This document shows positions 1 to 5,725 of a stretch of 8,453 bases of DNA, piece by piece (position 1 is the stretch's first letter; every line of letters starts with the position of its first letter). The DNA is taken from NCBI GenBank assembly GCA_964485855.1, contig CAZAKI010000062.1:1-8453 (forward strand), given 5' to 3'. The translations under genes and the position numbers were made by a program. This stretch comes from UBA993 sp964485855 (GTDB taxonomy: Bacteria > Bacillota > Dethiobacteria > DTU022). The notes beneath the pieces are model-generated. The model was not told where the DNA came from and did not search any database. It was given only the letters and a program-made list of their open reading frames with translations.

Positions 1-393
1 GTCGATATCCGCATTCTCCCGGGACAGGATTGTGAGTATGTGGAAAAAGAGCTGCGATTGGTGATTAGCAAAGATATTGAAATAGAATTTAACGAGTATA
101 AGGCTCCTACTTTTTCCAGTGCCAACGATGCTTTTTACCGTTTAATGGAGGAAGTTACTTTAGATTTAACCGGGAAAGACACGATCTGTTTACCGGTTAT
201 CTCTGCCGGATCGACCGATTCCAAGTTCCTGAGGGGAGCGGGCATTCCTTCTTATGGGATCGGATTGATGGCAGCCGGTTTTGATCAGGCAGCCAGGAGC
301 ACAATTCATGGTCGAAACGAGCGAACTGATTTAGCCAGTCTGAGACTGAAAACCGATTTTTTGAAAGAGCTGGCCCGTCGCTACCTGGTGTAA
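1..393 (+). CDS. M20-family metallopeptidase/deacylase, C-terminal part (5' end outside window)
   Basis: The reading frame is open from base 1, so the gene starts upstream; the GTG at 40 is an internal valine. The visible 130 residues begin with VDIRILPG, the strand entering the lid/dimerisation domain of M20 peptidases (relatives include DapE, ArgE and carboxypeptidase G2). They end with the second half of the catalytic domain: SAGSTDSKFLRGAGIPSYG (a variant of the usual G-T-D-A segment), then IHGRNER, whose His (codon at 307-309) matches the last metal ligand and lies just before the conserved Glu. Family members are cytoplasmic zinc or cobalt enzymes that hydrolyse peptides or N-acyl amino acids. 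The substrate cannot be told from this fragment. It ends 15 nt before the COG3581-type gene, whose ribosome site begins right after this stop codon, so the two are probably co-transcribed. Family assignment is confident; the specific enzyme is not. Confidence 0.82.
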   Translation, partial: VDIRILPGQDCEYVEKELRLVISKDIEIEFNEYKAPTFSSANDAFYRLMEEVTLDLTGKDTICLPVISAGSTDSKFLRGAGIPSYGIGLMAAGFDQAARSTIHGRNERTDLASLRLKTDFLKELARRYLV

Positions 394-408
394 TGGAGGT
401 TAGTCACA

Positions 409-1497
409 GTGAAAGTCGGTTTTGGCCATATGGGCACCTTGACGCCGATCATGGAGTTGATCTTGGAAGATCTCGGGCATGAGTCGATTACTCCTACCCG
501 GCCAACTCGTAAAACCTTAGCCCGGGGTGCCAAGTATGCCCCTGAATTTGCCTGTATTCCCTTTAAAATTGTGCTGGGCACTTATCTTGAATGCCTGGAA
601 AGAGGGGCAGATACTCTGGCCAGTGGGGGTGGTTACGGTCCCTGCCGAGCTGGTCTATACGGCGAGCTGCATGATCGAATCTTAAGTGATCTCGGCTATC
701 AATTTAAATTTATCTTTTTTTGGCCGCCCTTAAGAAAACCTTTGCATTTTTTCGGGCAGCTTAATAAATTACGGGCTGGAAAATCGTGGTATTTTCTTTG
801 GCAGACAATTAGAAAGGCCTATAAAAAACTGGTTATTCTTGATGCCCTGGAGCTAGCGGCTCAGAAAACGAGGCCTTTGGAGCTAACCAGGGGCGCTACC
901 TCGAAGGCTTTCGAGCAGGGGTTTGAACTGATCAGAAATGCAAAAACCGAACCGGAAATAATTGCGGCCGGCAATGAAGCAAAAGCTTTGATCGAAGCGG
1001 TTAAAACTGATCCGGTGCGCTCCCAGCCCTTAAAAGTAGGCATCATTGGTGAAATCTATGTTCAGCTTGAGCCCTTTGCCAACTTTTATCTCGAAGAACA
1101 GCTGGGTCATATGGGAGTGGAGGTTCGCCGCAGTATCTACCTGTCCGGATACACCCACCATGACATCTTATCAACCAAGGGAGATATGGGCAGCCGGCGT
1201 TTGGCGATGCCTTATTTGGGTCAAAAGGTAGGCGGCCATGGTCAAAACAGCGTCGGTGATATTATCCGCTATGCCCGCCTGGGTTATAACGGTGTGGTCC
1301 AGCTTGCTCCTTTCTCCTGCATCCCGGAAATTGTGGCGAAGAGCATTGTGCCTCGCCTGAGCAAAGAATATGGCATACCGGTGCTGACCCTGTTTATCGA
1401 CGAACAAACCGGAGCTGCCGGAATTCAGACCAGGCTTGAAGCTTTTGTCGATATGATGGAACAGCGCCGCTCTCGTGATTTTAACCTTGGAGCCTGA
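409..1497 (+). CDS. COG3581-type 2-hydroxyacyl-CoA dehydratase-like iron-sulfur protein ('CoA protein activase')
   Basis: Start is GTG at 409, with GGAGGT at 395-400 and 8 nt spacing. The 362-residue product resembles the COG3581 family, distant relatives of the HgdB/BcrB subunits of 2-hydroxyacyl-CoA dehydratases and benzoyl-CoA reductases. Visible hallmarks are an N-terminal PHMG-like segment (GFGHMGTL, 5-12), YAPEFACIPFK with Cys49, GGGYGPCRAGLYGE with Cys79, a second domain opening at about 208 (KVGIIGEIYV), and QLAPFSCIPEIVAKSI with Cys304. Cys49, Cys79 and Cys304 are the likely ligands of a [4Fe-4S] cluster, by analogy with HgdB; Cys62 is the only other cysteine. Members usually sit next to a COG3580 partner (DUF2229, often fused to an ATP-dependent activase); none lies within the window, so it may lie upstream. 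The reaction is unknown for this family. No signal peptide or membrane segment is seen; the aromatic stretch at 101-116 is too short and proline-rich. Family assignment rests on remembered motifs. Confidence 0.8.
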   Translation: MKVGFGHMGTLTPIMELILEDLGHESITPTRPTRKTLARGAKYAPEFACIPFKIVLGTYLECLERGADTLASGGGYGPCRAGLYGELHDRILSDLGYQFKFIFFWPPLRKPLHFFGQLNKLRAGKSWYFLWQTIRKAYKKLVILDALELAAQKTRPLELTRGATSKAFEQGFELIRNAKTEPEIIAAGNEAKALIEAVKTDPVRSQPLKVGIIGEIYVQLEPFANFYLEEQLGHMGVEVRRSIYLSGYTHHDILSTKGDMGSRRLAMPYLGQKVGGHGQNSVGDIIRYARLGYNGVVQLAPFSCIPEIVAKSIVPRLSKEYGIPVLTLFIDEQTGAAGIQTRLEAFVDMMEQRRSRDFNLGA

Positions 1498-1539
1498 TTC
1501 CTACCGATACTGATTAACTGTTATCCCCTGGAGATTATC

Positions 1540-2514
1540 ATGACGTTTCAACTTGGGACTACTGATTTGGGGCCCGTTCTGTCATTGGCACCGATGGCAG
1601 GGGTTACCAACCATCCATTTCGCATTATCGCCAAGGAACAAGGGTGCAATCTGCTTTTTTCGGAAATGATCAGCGCTAAAGGGCTGCTTTTTGCTAATAA
1701 GCGCAATCAGTCACTGCTATATTTTACCAGTGATGAAAAACCGATTGGTCTGCAAATTTTTGGCTCTGACCCAGAAATTATGGCGGCGGCGGCCCTGAAA
1801 CTTGAAAAAACAGGAGCTGATTTTATTGATTTAAACCTCGGCTGTCCAGCCCGCAAGGTTACCCGTAATGCCGAAGGAGGAGCACTGTTGCGCCAGCCCG
1901 AACGCTGCAGCGCGATCTTCAAAGCTGTAGTCAGCGCAGTCTGCTGTCCGGTTACCGCCAAGCTGCGCCTGGGATGGGATCAACACTCAATAACCCTGCC
2001 TGAAATTGCTGTTCGGGCCGAGGAGGCTGGAATTAAGGCATTAACTGTCCATGGTCGGACTGTTGAACAGGGATACAGCGGTAGAGCGAACTGGTCGGCA
2101 ATTAAAGAGGTTAAAAAGCTGGTTTCCATCCCGGTGATCGGTAACGGTGATGTTGATTCTGCACAAGCTGCACTCAGGCTACTGACGGAGACTGGTTGTG
2201 ACGGTGTCATGGTTGGCCGGGCAGCCAGGGGTAATCCCTGGATTTTCAGAGAAATAGCGGCAGCTTTCGCTGGGCATCCCCTCCCTGCCAGACCGACGCT
2301 GGATGAGATTATCGCGACAGCTTTAAAGCATTTCCAGCTGTTGATTAAGTTAAAGGGTGAAACAGTAGCAACTCGCGAGATGCGCCGCCTGAGCTGCTTT
2401 TACATCAGGGGGTTGCCCGGCGCGGCAGCGGTTCGTCAAAAACTGATCTATGCCTCCAACTATTCCGAATTAGCATCTGTTTTAGATCAGCTTTCCAGAA
2501 AAACCGAGGATTAA
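1540..2514 (+). CDS. dusB: tRNA-dihydrouridine synthase (DusB/NifR3 type)
   Basis: This FMN enzyme reduces specific uridines in the tRNA D-loop to dihydrouridine using NAD(P)H. The 324-residue length is normal. The TIM-barrel motifs appear in order: LAPMAGVTNHPFR (17-29) at the FMN-binding first strand, LQIFGSDPE (71-79), DLNLGCPARKV (98-107) with catalytic Cys102, AKLRLGW with Lys141, TVHGRT with His171, and the phosphate-binding pair GNGDV (201-205) and GVMVGRAARGNPW (222-234). The C-terminal helical RNA-binding domain begins near 250. Start is ATG at 1540 with GGAG at 1530-1533, 6 nt away. It begins 42 nt after the previous stop with no convincing promoter between, so read-through from upstream is likely. 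In Bacillus subtilis the homologue yacF lies directly before lysS and an rRNA operon; here several genes separate them. The DusB rather than DusA/DusC assignment rests on the N-G-C-P form and Firmicutes context. Confidence 0.95.
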   Translation: MTFQLGTTDLGPVLSLAPMAGVTNHPFRIIAKEQGCNLLFSEMISAKGLLFANKRNQSLLYFTSDEKPIGLQIFGSDPEIMAAAALKLEKTGADFIDLNLGCPARKVTRNAEGGALLRQPERCSAIFKAVVSAVCCPVTAKLRLGWDQHSITLPEIAVRAEEAGIKALTVHGRTVEQGYSGRANWSAIKEVKKLVSIPVIGNGDVDSAQAALRLLTETGCDGVMVGRAARGNPWIFREIAAAFAGHPLPARPTLDEIIATALKHFQLLIKLKGETVATREMRRLSCFYIRGLPGAAAVRQKLIYASNYSELASVLDQLSRKTED

Positions 2515-2520
2515 AGTGCG

Positions 2521-2549
2521 TTGTATCTTTTACGGCTAAGTGCTAAAAT
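2521..2549 (+). promoter_or_regulatory. Candidate sigma-A promoter for the HTH gene operon
   Basis: TTGTAT at 2521-2526 and TAAAAT at 2544-2549 are separated by 17 nt. The -10 matches 5 of 6 consensus positions; the -35 keeps the TTG. It lies just after the dusB stop codon, and transcription would start near 2556, about 44 nt before the chosen start codon of the HTH gene. Position and spacing are good; the -35 is only moderate. Confidence 0.45.
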
Positions 2550-2557
2550 GCAAATGA

Positions 2558-2571
2558 GCACAGAGCTGTGC
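2558..2571. promoter_or_regulatory. Perfect dyad GCACAG-AG-CTGTGC, possible operator
   Basis: A perfect 6-bp inverted repeat with a 2-nt centre lies immediately downstream of the predicted transcription start (about 2556) of the HTH-containing operon. A repressor bound here would block transcription, and the HTH protein encoded next is the obvious candidate for autoregulation. The two-nt loop makes an RNA hairpin unlikely and there is no T-tract, so a DNA-binding site is the better reading. The regulator assignment is inference. Confidence 0.3.
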
Positions 2572-2599
2572 ACATGATTTGGCAGAGGAGAAAAGCAGA

Positions 2600-3136
2600 T
2601 TGCCATTGGAGCGAATTTTTAGGATTGGTGAAAAAATGATCAGTCTGGGAAAAGTAGTGCGCCAGGCTGAAAAAGCGCTGGAGATGCGTCAGCAGGGCCT
2701 TTCCCAACAGGAAACTGCTGATAAATTGCATTTAGATCGCAGTTTTATTTCACGTCTGGAATCGATTGGTGAAATCCGCAAAGGCAACCGGGTAGCGGTG
2801 ATTGGTTTTCCCCTGGCAAACAGCGAAGAAATCAAGACGATGTGCCAGGAAGCCGGTCTTGATTTTATCATGGTTCTAAATGATCGGGAGCGTTGGGCAT
2901 TAGTCCAGGATCAAAAGGCTCTTGATTTTTTTAATCGGATGCTGGAAATCGTAACCAGCCTTCGTGATTACGATACACTAATTATGATTACTTCGGAAAG
3001 ATGGCTTCATTTGGCTGAAGCGCTGCTCAATTTGCAGATTGTCTTTATCAGTCTGGGGCCGACGCCAATTAATGAGGATCGGGTTGTTGATCCAAATAAG
3101 TTTGACGAGATTTTAAGGCAGATATTGCAGAACTGA
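2600..3136 (+). CDS. Helix-turn-helix protein with an uncharacterised C-terminal alpha/beta domain
   Basis: I choose TTG at 2600, giving 178 residues, because AGAGGAG at 2584-2590 sits 9 nt before it. An in-frame TTG at 2579 has no ribosome site, and the ATG at 2636 has a weaker one and would remove the IFRIGEKMISL segment. Residues 31-57 (QQGLSQQETADKLHLDRSFI onward to SRLESIG) form a lambda-repressor/XRE-like HTH; the segment before it is helical. From about 63 (NRVAVIGFP) an alpha/beta domain follows, with hydrophobic strands at 64-70, 88-93, 126-130 and 147-152, ending in a short helix at 166-176. This domain is not one I can name; it may sense a ligand. The gene is 16 nt upstream of the 'quinate 5-dehydrogenase' gene and has its own candidate promoter with a dyad at the start site. 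From memory, this pair recurs in related anaerobic Firmicutes. DNA binding is well supported; target and ligand are unknown. Confidence 0.85.
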   Translation: MPLERIFRIGEKMISLGKVVRQAEKALEMRQQGLSQQETADKLHLDRSFISRLESIGEIRKGNRVAVIGFPLANSEEIKTMCQEAGLDFIMVLNDRERWALVQDQKALDFFNRMLEIVTSLRDYDTLIMITSERWLHLAEALLNLQIVFISLGPTPINEDRVVDPNKFDEILRQILQN

Positions 3137-3152
3137 AAGGGGAGCGAATTTG

Positions 3153-4049
3153 GTGAAACATGTAGTTGGAATTAGTCTGGGATCATCGAGGCGAGATCAT
3201 GTGGTTACCGTAGAGTTGAAAGGTGAAGAATACCGGGTTGAAAGAATTGGCACCGATGGCGATATGAAAAAAATGGTTGAAAAGATTGCCGAAATGGACG
3301 GTAAAGTTGATGCCTTTGGACTCGGTGGAATGGATCTTTACATCTATGCCGTGGACCATCGATATGTAATTCGTGATGCGAAAAGAATTGTCCGGGCGGC
3401 AAAGAAAACACCGATTGTCGACGGTTCGGGTTTAAAGAACACTCTTGAACGGCGGGCGATTGAATACCTGGTAAAGAATACGGATATTTTCAATGAACCG
3501 AGAAAAGTTTTGTTGATGTGTGCCATGGACAGACTGGGAATGGCACAGGCGCTGGAAGAAGCTGGCTGTGAAATGACCTATGGTGATCTGCCATACATTT
3601 TAGGTCTGCCAGTTCCGCTTAAATCTTTGAAATCGCTGGCAGTGATCGCCAGGGTGCTGGCTCCGCCGGTCAGCCAGCTTCCATTTACGATGATCTACCC
3701 GACAGGTGATAAGCAAACCGAGAATAAACCGCGTTTTACGCAGTACTTTGATCAAAACGAGATTATTGCCGGTGATTTTCATTTTATTCACCGCTACATG
3801 CCGCCGGAGTTGCCTTCCAAGATAGTAATAACCAATACGGTTACCAGTTCGGATATCGAATTTTTGAGAAAAAGCAAGGTAAAAACGCTGGTTACAACCA
3901 CTCCTGAAATGGAGGGTCGATCTTTCGGCACTAATGTCATGGAAGCGCTTTTAGTTTGCCTGGCCGGAGGAGACCATGAGCTGACAGAGGATCAGTATAA
4001 CCACCTGTTGCTTGATCTTGATCTAAAACCAAGAATTGTCGAACTGTAA
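3153..4049 (+). CDS. Conserved protein commonly labelled 'quinate 5-dehydrogenase'; function unproven
   Basis: GTG at 3153 is chosen (298 residues). AGGGGAG at 3138-3144 is 8 nt away, against 5 nt for the adjacent TTG at 3150. The product is soluble. Distinctive segments are VVGISLGSSRRDH (4-16), ERIGTDGDM (30-38), DAFGLGGMDLY (53-63), PIVDGSGLKNTLERR (87-101), GDFHFIHRYMP (207-217), IVITNTVTSSD (224-234) and LVTTTPEMEGRSFGTNVMEA (246-265). I recall proteins of this pattern in anaerobic Firmicutes databases under the name quinate/shikimate 5-dehydrogenase. However, I see no classical GxGxxG NAD(P) loop; GLGG at 56-59 is the nearest, so the label should not be taken as a reaction. The T-T-T-P-E segment following a predicted strand resembles a ligand-binding loop of a Rossmann-like fold. 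It follows the HTH gene by 16 nt, almost certainly co-transcribed, and precedes proC by 92 nt. Coding status is firm; function is unknown. Confidence 0.85.
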   Translation: MKHVVGISLGSSRRDHVVTVELKGEEYRVERIGTDGDMKKMVEKIAEMDGKVDAFGLGGMDLYIYAVDHRYVIRDAKRIVRAAKKTPIVDGSGLKNTLERRAIEYLVKNTDIFNEPRKVLLMCAMDRLGMAQALEEAGCEMTYGDLPYILGLPVPLKSLKSLAVIARVLAPPVSQLPFTMIYPTGDKQTENKPRFTQYFDQNEIIAGDFHFIHRYMPPELPSKIVITNTVTSSDIEFLRKSKVKTLVTTTPEMEGRSFGTNVMEALLVCLAGGDHELTEDQYNHLLLDLDLKPRIVEL

Positions 4050-4051
4050 GG

Positions 4052-4084
4052 GTTTTCCCAGGTTCTTGCCTGAAACTCTTGTTT
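4052..4084 (+). terminator. Weak terminator-like hairpin after the 'quinate dehydrogenase' gene
   Basis: GTTT (4052-4055), a TCC bulge, CAGG (4059-4062), a 6-nt loop, CCTG (4069-4072) and AAAC (4073-4076) form an interrupted 8-bp stem, followed by the T-rich TCTTGTTT. The bulge and imperfect T-run make it weak; it may only reduce read-through into proC. Confidence 0.25.
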
Positions 4085-4107
4085 AATAATAGTAGTTCAT
4101 GTAGAAT
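4079..4107 (+). promoter_or_regulatory. Candidate sigma-A promoter for proC
   Basis: TTGTTT at 4079-4084 and TAGAAT at 4102-4107 are separated by 17 nt. The -10 matches 5 of 6 positions, the -35 only its TTG core. It would start transcription near 4114, about 28 nt before the proC start codon. The 92-nt gap after the preceding gene supports an independent promoter, though read-through from upstream is also possible. Confidence 0.4.
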
Positions 4108-4141
4108 ACAGCCTAAGACTTAGCTAGGGAGGGCATAATAA

Positions 4142-4954
4142 TTGAACAAAGCAAAAATCGGACTAATCGGATGCGGTGAAATGGGCTCTGCCCTGGCTAG
4201 GGGCATGATCAAGGCCGGTGATATTGATGCTTCTTCAATCTACCTCTACGACTTAAACCGCGAAAGGCAGGATACCCTGGCTCAGGAGTTAAACGGCAAT
4301 TCGGCTGATAACTTAGAAACCATGGTATCGGTTTGCCGCTTTATCTTTATTGCCGTTAAACCGCAGGATGCAGGAGATCTGTTCAAAAAAATGAAGGCTT
4401 TTGTTATTCCCGAGCAGATCATCATTTCAATTGCCGCAGGAATTACCATTAAATTTATTGAAAATATCCTGCCTCCCGGCATCAAGATAATCCGCCTGAT
4501 GCCCAATACTCCTTGCTTGATCGGTGAAGGTGCGGTTGTGATCAGTGCCGGTGAGACTGTCTCCGATGAAGAAAAAAAAGAAGTGGAAAGGCTATTGAAG
4601 CCCCTGGGGTTGATCATTCGTTTTCCCGAAGCGCTGATGGATGCCGCCACCGGACTTAGTGGTACCGGACCGGCCTATGTTTACCTTTTTATCGAAACGA
4701 TGATTGATGCCGGAGTGTCGGTAGGAATAAGACGGGATGTTGCCTCTAAGCTGGTTATCCAAAATGTAATTGGCGCTGCCCGGATGCTGGAAGAAAATGT
4801 TCATCATCCGGCAGAAATGCGTAATATTGTTACCTCACCGGCGGGAACTACCAGCTCCGCGATGCTGGTCTTAGAAGAATCGGGTTTTCGAAGCTGCCTG
4901 ATCAAGGCGGTAATGGCAGCAACCAGGCGCTCAGGGGAGTTGCTAAAGAGTTAG
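4142..4954 (+). CDS. proC: Pyrroline-5-carboxylate reductase
   Basis: This cytoplasmic enzyme performs the last step of proline synthesis, reducing 1-pyrroline-5-carboxylate to L-proline with NAD(P)H. The 270-residue length is standard. Residues 5-15 (KIGLIGCGEMG) are the Rossmann GxGxMG loop. AVKPQ (71-75), RLMPNTP (118-124), the GLSGTGPAYVY segment (171-181) and VTSPAGTT (230-237) are the conserved core motifs, the last two being in the all-helical dimerisation and active-site domain. The more common form of the third motif is G-L-[AS]-G-[SC]-G-P, so Thr175 is a mild variant. Start is TTG at 4142 with AGGGAGGG at 4126-4133 and 8 nt spacing. No proA or proB is in the window. A possible promoter lies just upstream and a terminator-like hairpin follows the stop codon, so proC may be transcribed alone as well as with the two genes before it. 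Confidence 0.95.
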   Translation: MNKAKIGLIGCGEMGSALARGMIKAGDIDASSIYLYDLNRERQDTLAQELNGNSADNLETMVSVCRFIFIAVKPQDAGDLFKKMKAFVIPEQIIISIAAGITIKFIENILPPGIKIIRLMPNTPCLIGEGAVVISAGETVSDEEKKEVERLLKPLGLIIRFPEALMDAATGLSGTGPAYVYLFIETMIDAGVSVGIRRDVASKLVIQNVIGAARMLEENVHHPAEMRNIVTSPAGTTSSAMLVLEESGFRSCLIKAVMAATRRSGELLKS

Positions 4955-4967
4955 CTGTTGTTATGCA

Positions 4968-4994
4968 GTTATATGAATTATAACGGTGTTTTTT
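4968..4994 (+). terminator. Probable weak rho-independent terminator after proC
   Basis: GTTATA (4968-4973), loop TGAAT and TATAAC (4979-4984) form a perfect 6-bp hairpin, followed after four bases by six Ts (4989-4994). The stem is AT-rich and therefore weak, but its place between the proC stop and the next strong promoter fits a terminator. The -35 of that promoter begins only 4 nt after the T-run. Confidence 0.4.
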
Positions 4995-4997
4995 ATC

Positions 4998-5026
4998 TTG
5001 ACAATAGGGTCTAGAGACCTTATAAT
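4998..5026 (+). promoter_or_regulatory. Perfect-consensus sigma-A promoter of greA-lysS
   Basis: TTGACA at 4998-5003 and TATAAT at 5021-5026 are both exact consensus hexamers with the ideal 17-nt spacer. Transcription should begin near A5032 or A5033, leaving a leader of about 185 nt before greA. Such a strong promoter suits a housekeeping operon and suggests that control acts by a repressor or by events in the leader. Confidence 0.88.
5008..5019. promoter_or_regulatory. Dyad GGTCT-AG-AGACC inside the greA promoter spacer
   Basis: A perfect 5-bp inverted repeat with an AG centre fills most of the space between the -35 and -10 hexamers. A protein bound here would exclude RNA polymerase. Being 12 bp long it could arise by chance, and no regulator is identified. 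Confidence 0.3.
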
Positions 5027-5049
5027 CTAGCAAAAATTGAAGATTAAAC

Positions 5050-5083
5050 TATTGCAGAGACAAAGAATAAAGTCTTTGCAATA
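5050..5083 (+). promoter_or_regulatory. Stable hairpin in the greA leader RNA
   Basis: TATTGCAGAGAC (5050-5061) pairs with GTCTTTGCAATA (5072-5083) over 12 bp with one G-U pair and a 10-nt A-rich loop. It begins about 17 nt after the predicted transcription start. No T-rich tail follows, so it is more likely a structural or regulatory element than a terminator. It does not match a T-box stem or another riboswitch that I recognise. Confidence 0.5.
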
Positions 5084-5091
5084 AATGTCCA

Positions 5092-5127
5092 GGCTTCGTT
5101 AAAGGATGAAGCCGTTATTTATTTTAT
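5092..5127 (+). terminator. Terminator-like hairpin (attenuator) in the greA leader
   Basis: GGCTTCGTT (5092-5100) pairs with GATGAAGCC (5105-5113) over 9 bp, including two G-U pairs, around an AAAG tetraloop. The tail GTTATTTATTTTAT (5114-5127) is T-rich but interrupted by As. It lies about 80 nt after the predicted start and about 100 nt before greA. If it works, it would release a two-hairpin RNA of roughly 85-95 nt and limit expression of greA and lysS. Confidence 0.5.
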
Positions 5128-5216
5128 CGCTAATCAAATTGGGACAATCTTGGTAAATATCAACTAAAAAAAGACAGATAGTTTGGCACTTAAAGTCAGG
5201 CACAGGGGGGCATATA

Positions 5217-5693
5217 ATGGAAAACACCGATGAGTTACTTTTAACTAAAGCTGGTCTGGATAAACTTGAGAATGAGCTTTCACACCTGCGAACCGTTAGG
5301 CGCAAGGAGATCGCTGCCCGGATCAAAGAGGCCATTTCTTTTGGGGATATTACCGATAATTCGGAATATGAAGATGCCAAAAACGAACAGGCTTTTATCG
5401 AAGGTAGGATTATTACCCTGGAGAAGATGCTGCGCCGGGCGCGCATTTTGGAAAAAGGAGATACGAATACTTTAAATATCTCTTTAGGTTCAACTGTTAA
5501 ATTAATTGATCTTGATTTGAACAAAGAATATGAATATACAATCGTCAGTACCGCTGAGGCTGACCCGACAGAGAAAAAGATATCCAATGAATCACCGGTG
5601 GGTAAAGCTTTGATTGGTCTTACTATTGGTGACCAGGTTGAAGTAAAAGTTCCGGCTGGTCTTTTTAAATATCGGATCGAAGCAGTTTCCTGA
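5217..5693 (+). CDS. greA: Transcript cleavage/elongation factor GreA
   Basis: GreA enters the secondary channel of RNA polymerase and stimulates cleavage of backtracked RNA, rescuing stalled elongation complexes. The 158-residue length equals that of typical GreA. Residues 9-80 form the N-terminal coiled coil. Its tip contains FGDITDNSEY (42-51), with Asp44 and Asp47 matching the two acidic residues (Asp41 and Glu44 in E. coli) that hold the catalytic metal; the second is a conservative Glu-to-Asp change. YEDAKNEQAFIEGRI (51-65) is the conserved descending helix. The C-terminal FKBP-like domain runs from about 85, with the characteristic SPVGKALIG (126-134) and GDQVEVKVPAG (138-148). Start is ATG at 5217 with AGGGGGG at 5204-5210, 6 nt away. 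lysS follows after 32 nt without a promoter. A perfect-consensus promoter and structured leader precede it. Confidence 0.97.
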   Translation: MENTDELLLTKAGLDKLENELSHLRTVRRKEIAARIKEAISFGDITDNSEYEDAKNEQAFIEGRIITLEKMLRRARILEKGDTNTLNISLGSTVKLIDLDLNKEYEYTIVSTAEADPTEKKISNESPVGKALIGLTIGDQVEVKVPAGLFKYRIEAVS

Positions 5694-5725
5694 GAGCAGA
5701 TAACATCAGTCCTGGAGGTTTAATT

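Noticed and set aside
1486..1539. Promoter between the COG3581-type gene and dusB
   Set aside because: TTGGAG-like and GATACT-like hexamers exist but match consensus poorly; read-through from upstream is simpler.
4282..4650. 122-codon minus-strand frame inside proC
   Set aside because: It overlaps the intact proC reading frame antisense and has no recognisable domain.
5027..5216. T-box or lysine riboswitch in the leader before greA-lysS
   Set aside because: No T-box consensus sequence, no stem I pattern and no lysine riboswitch core were found; only two simple hairpins are present.
5099..5587. 162-codon minus-strand frame overlapping greA and its leader
   Set aside because: It is antisense to the well-supported greA. 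Its content is explained by the complementary codons of greA and the A/T-rich leader.
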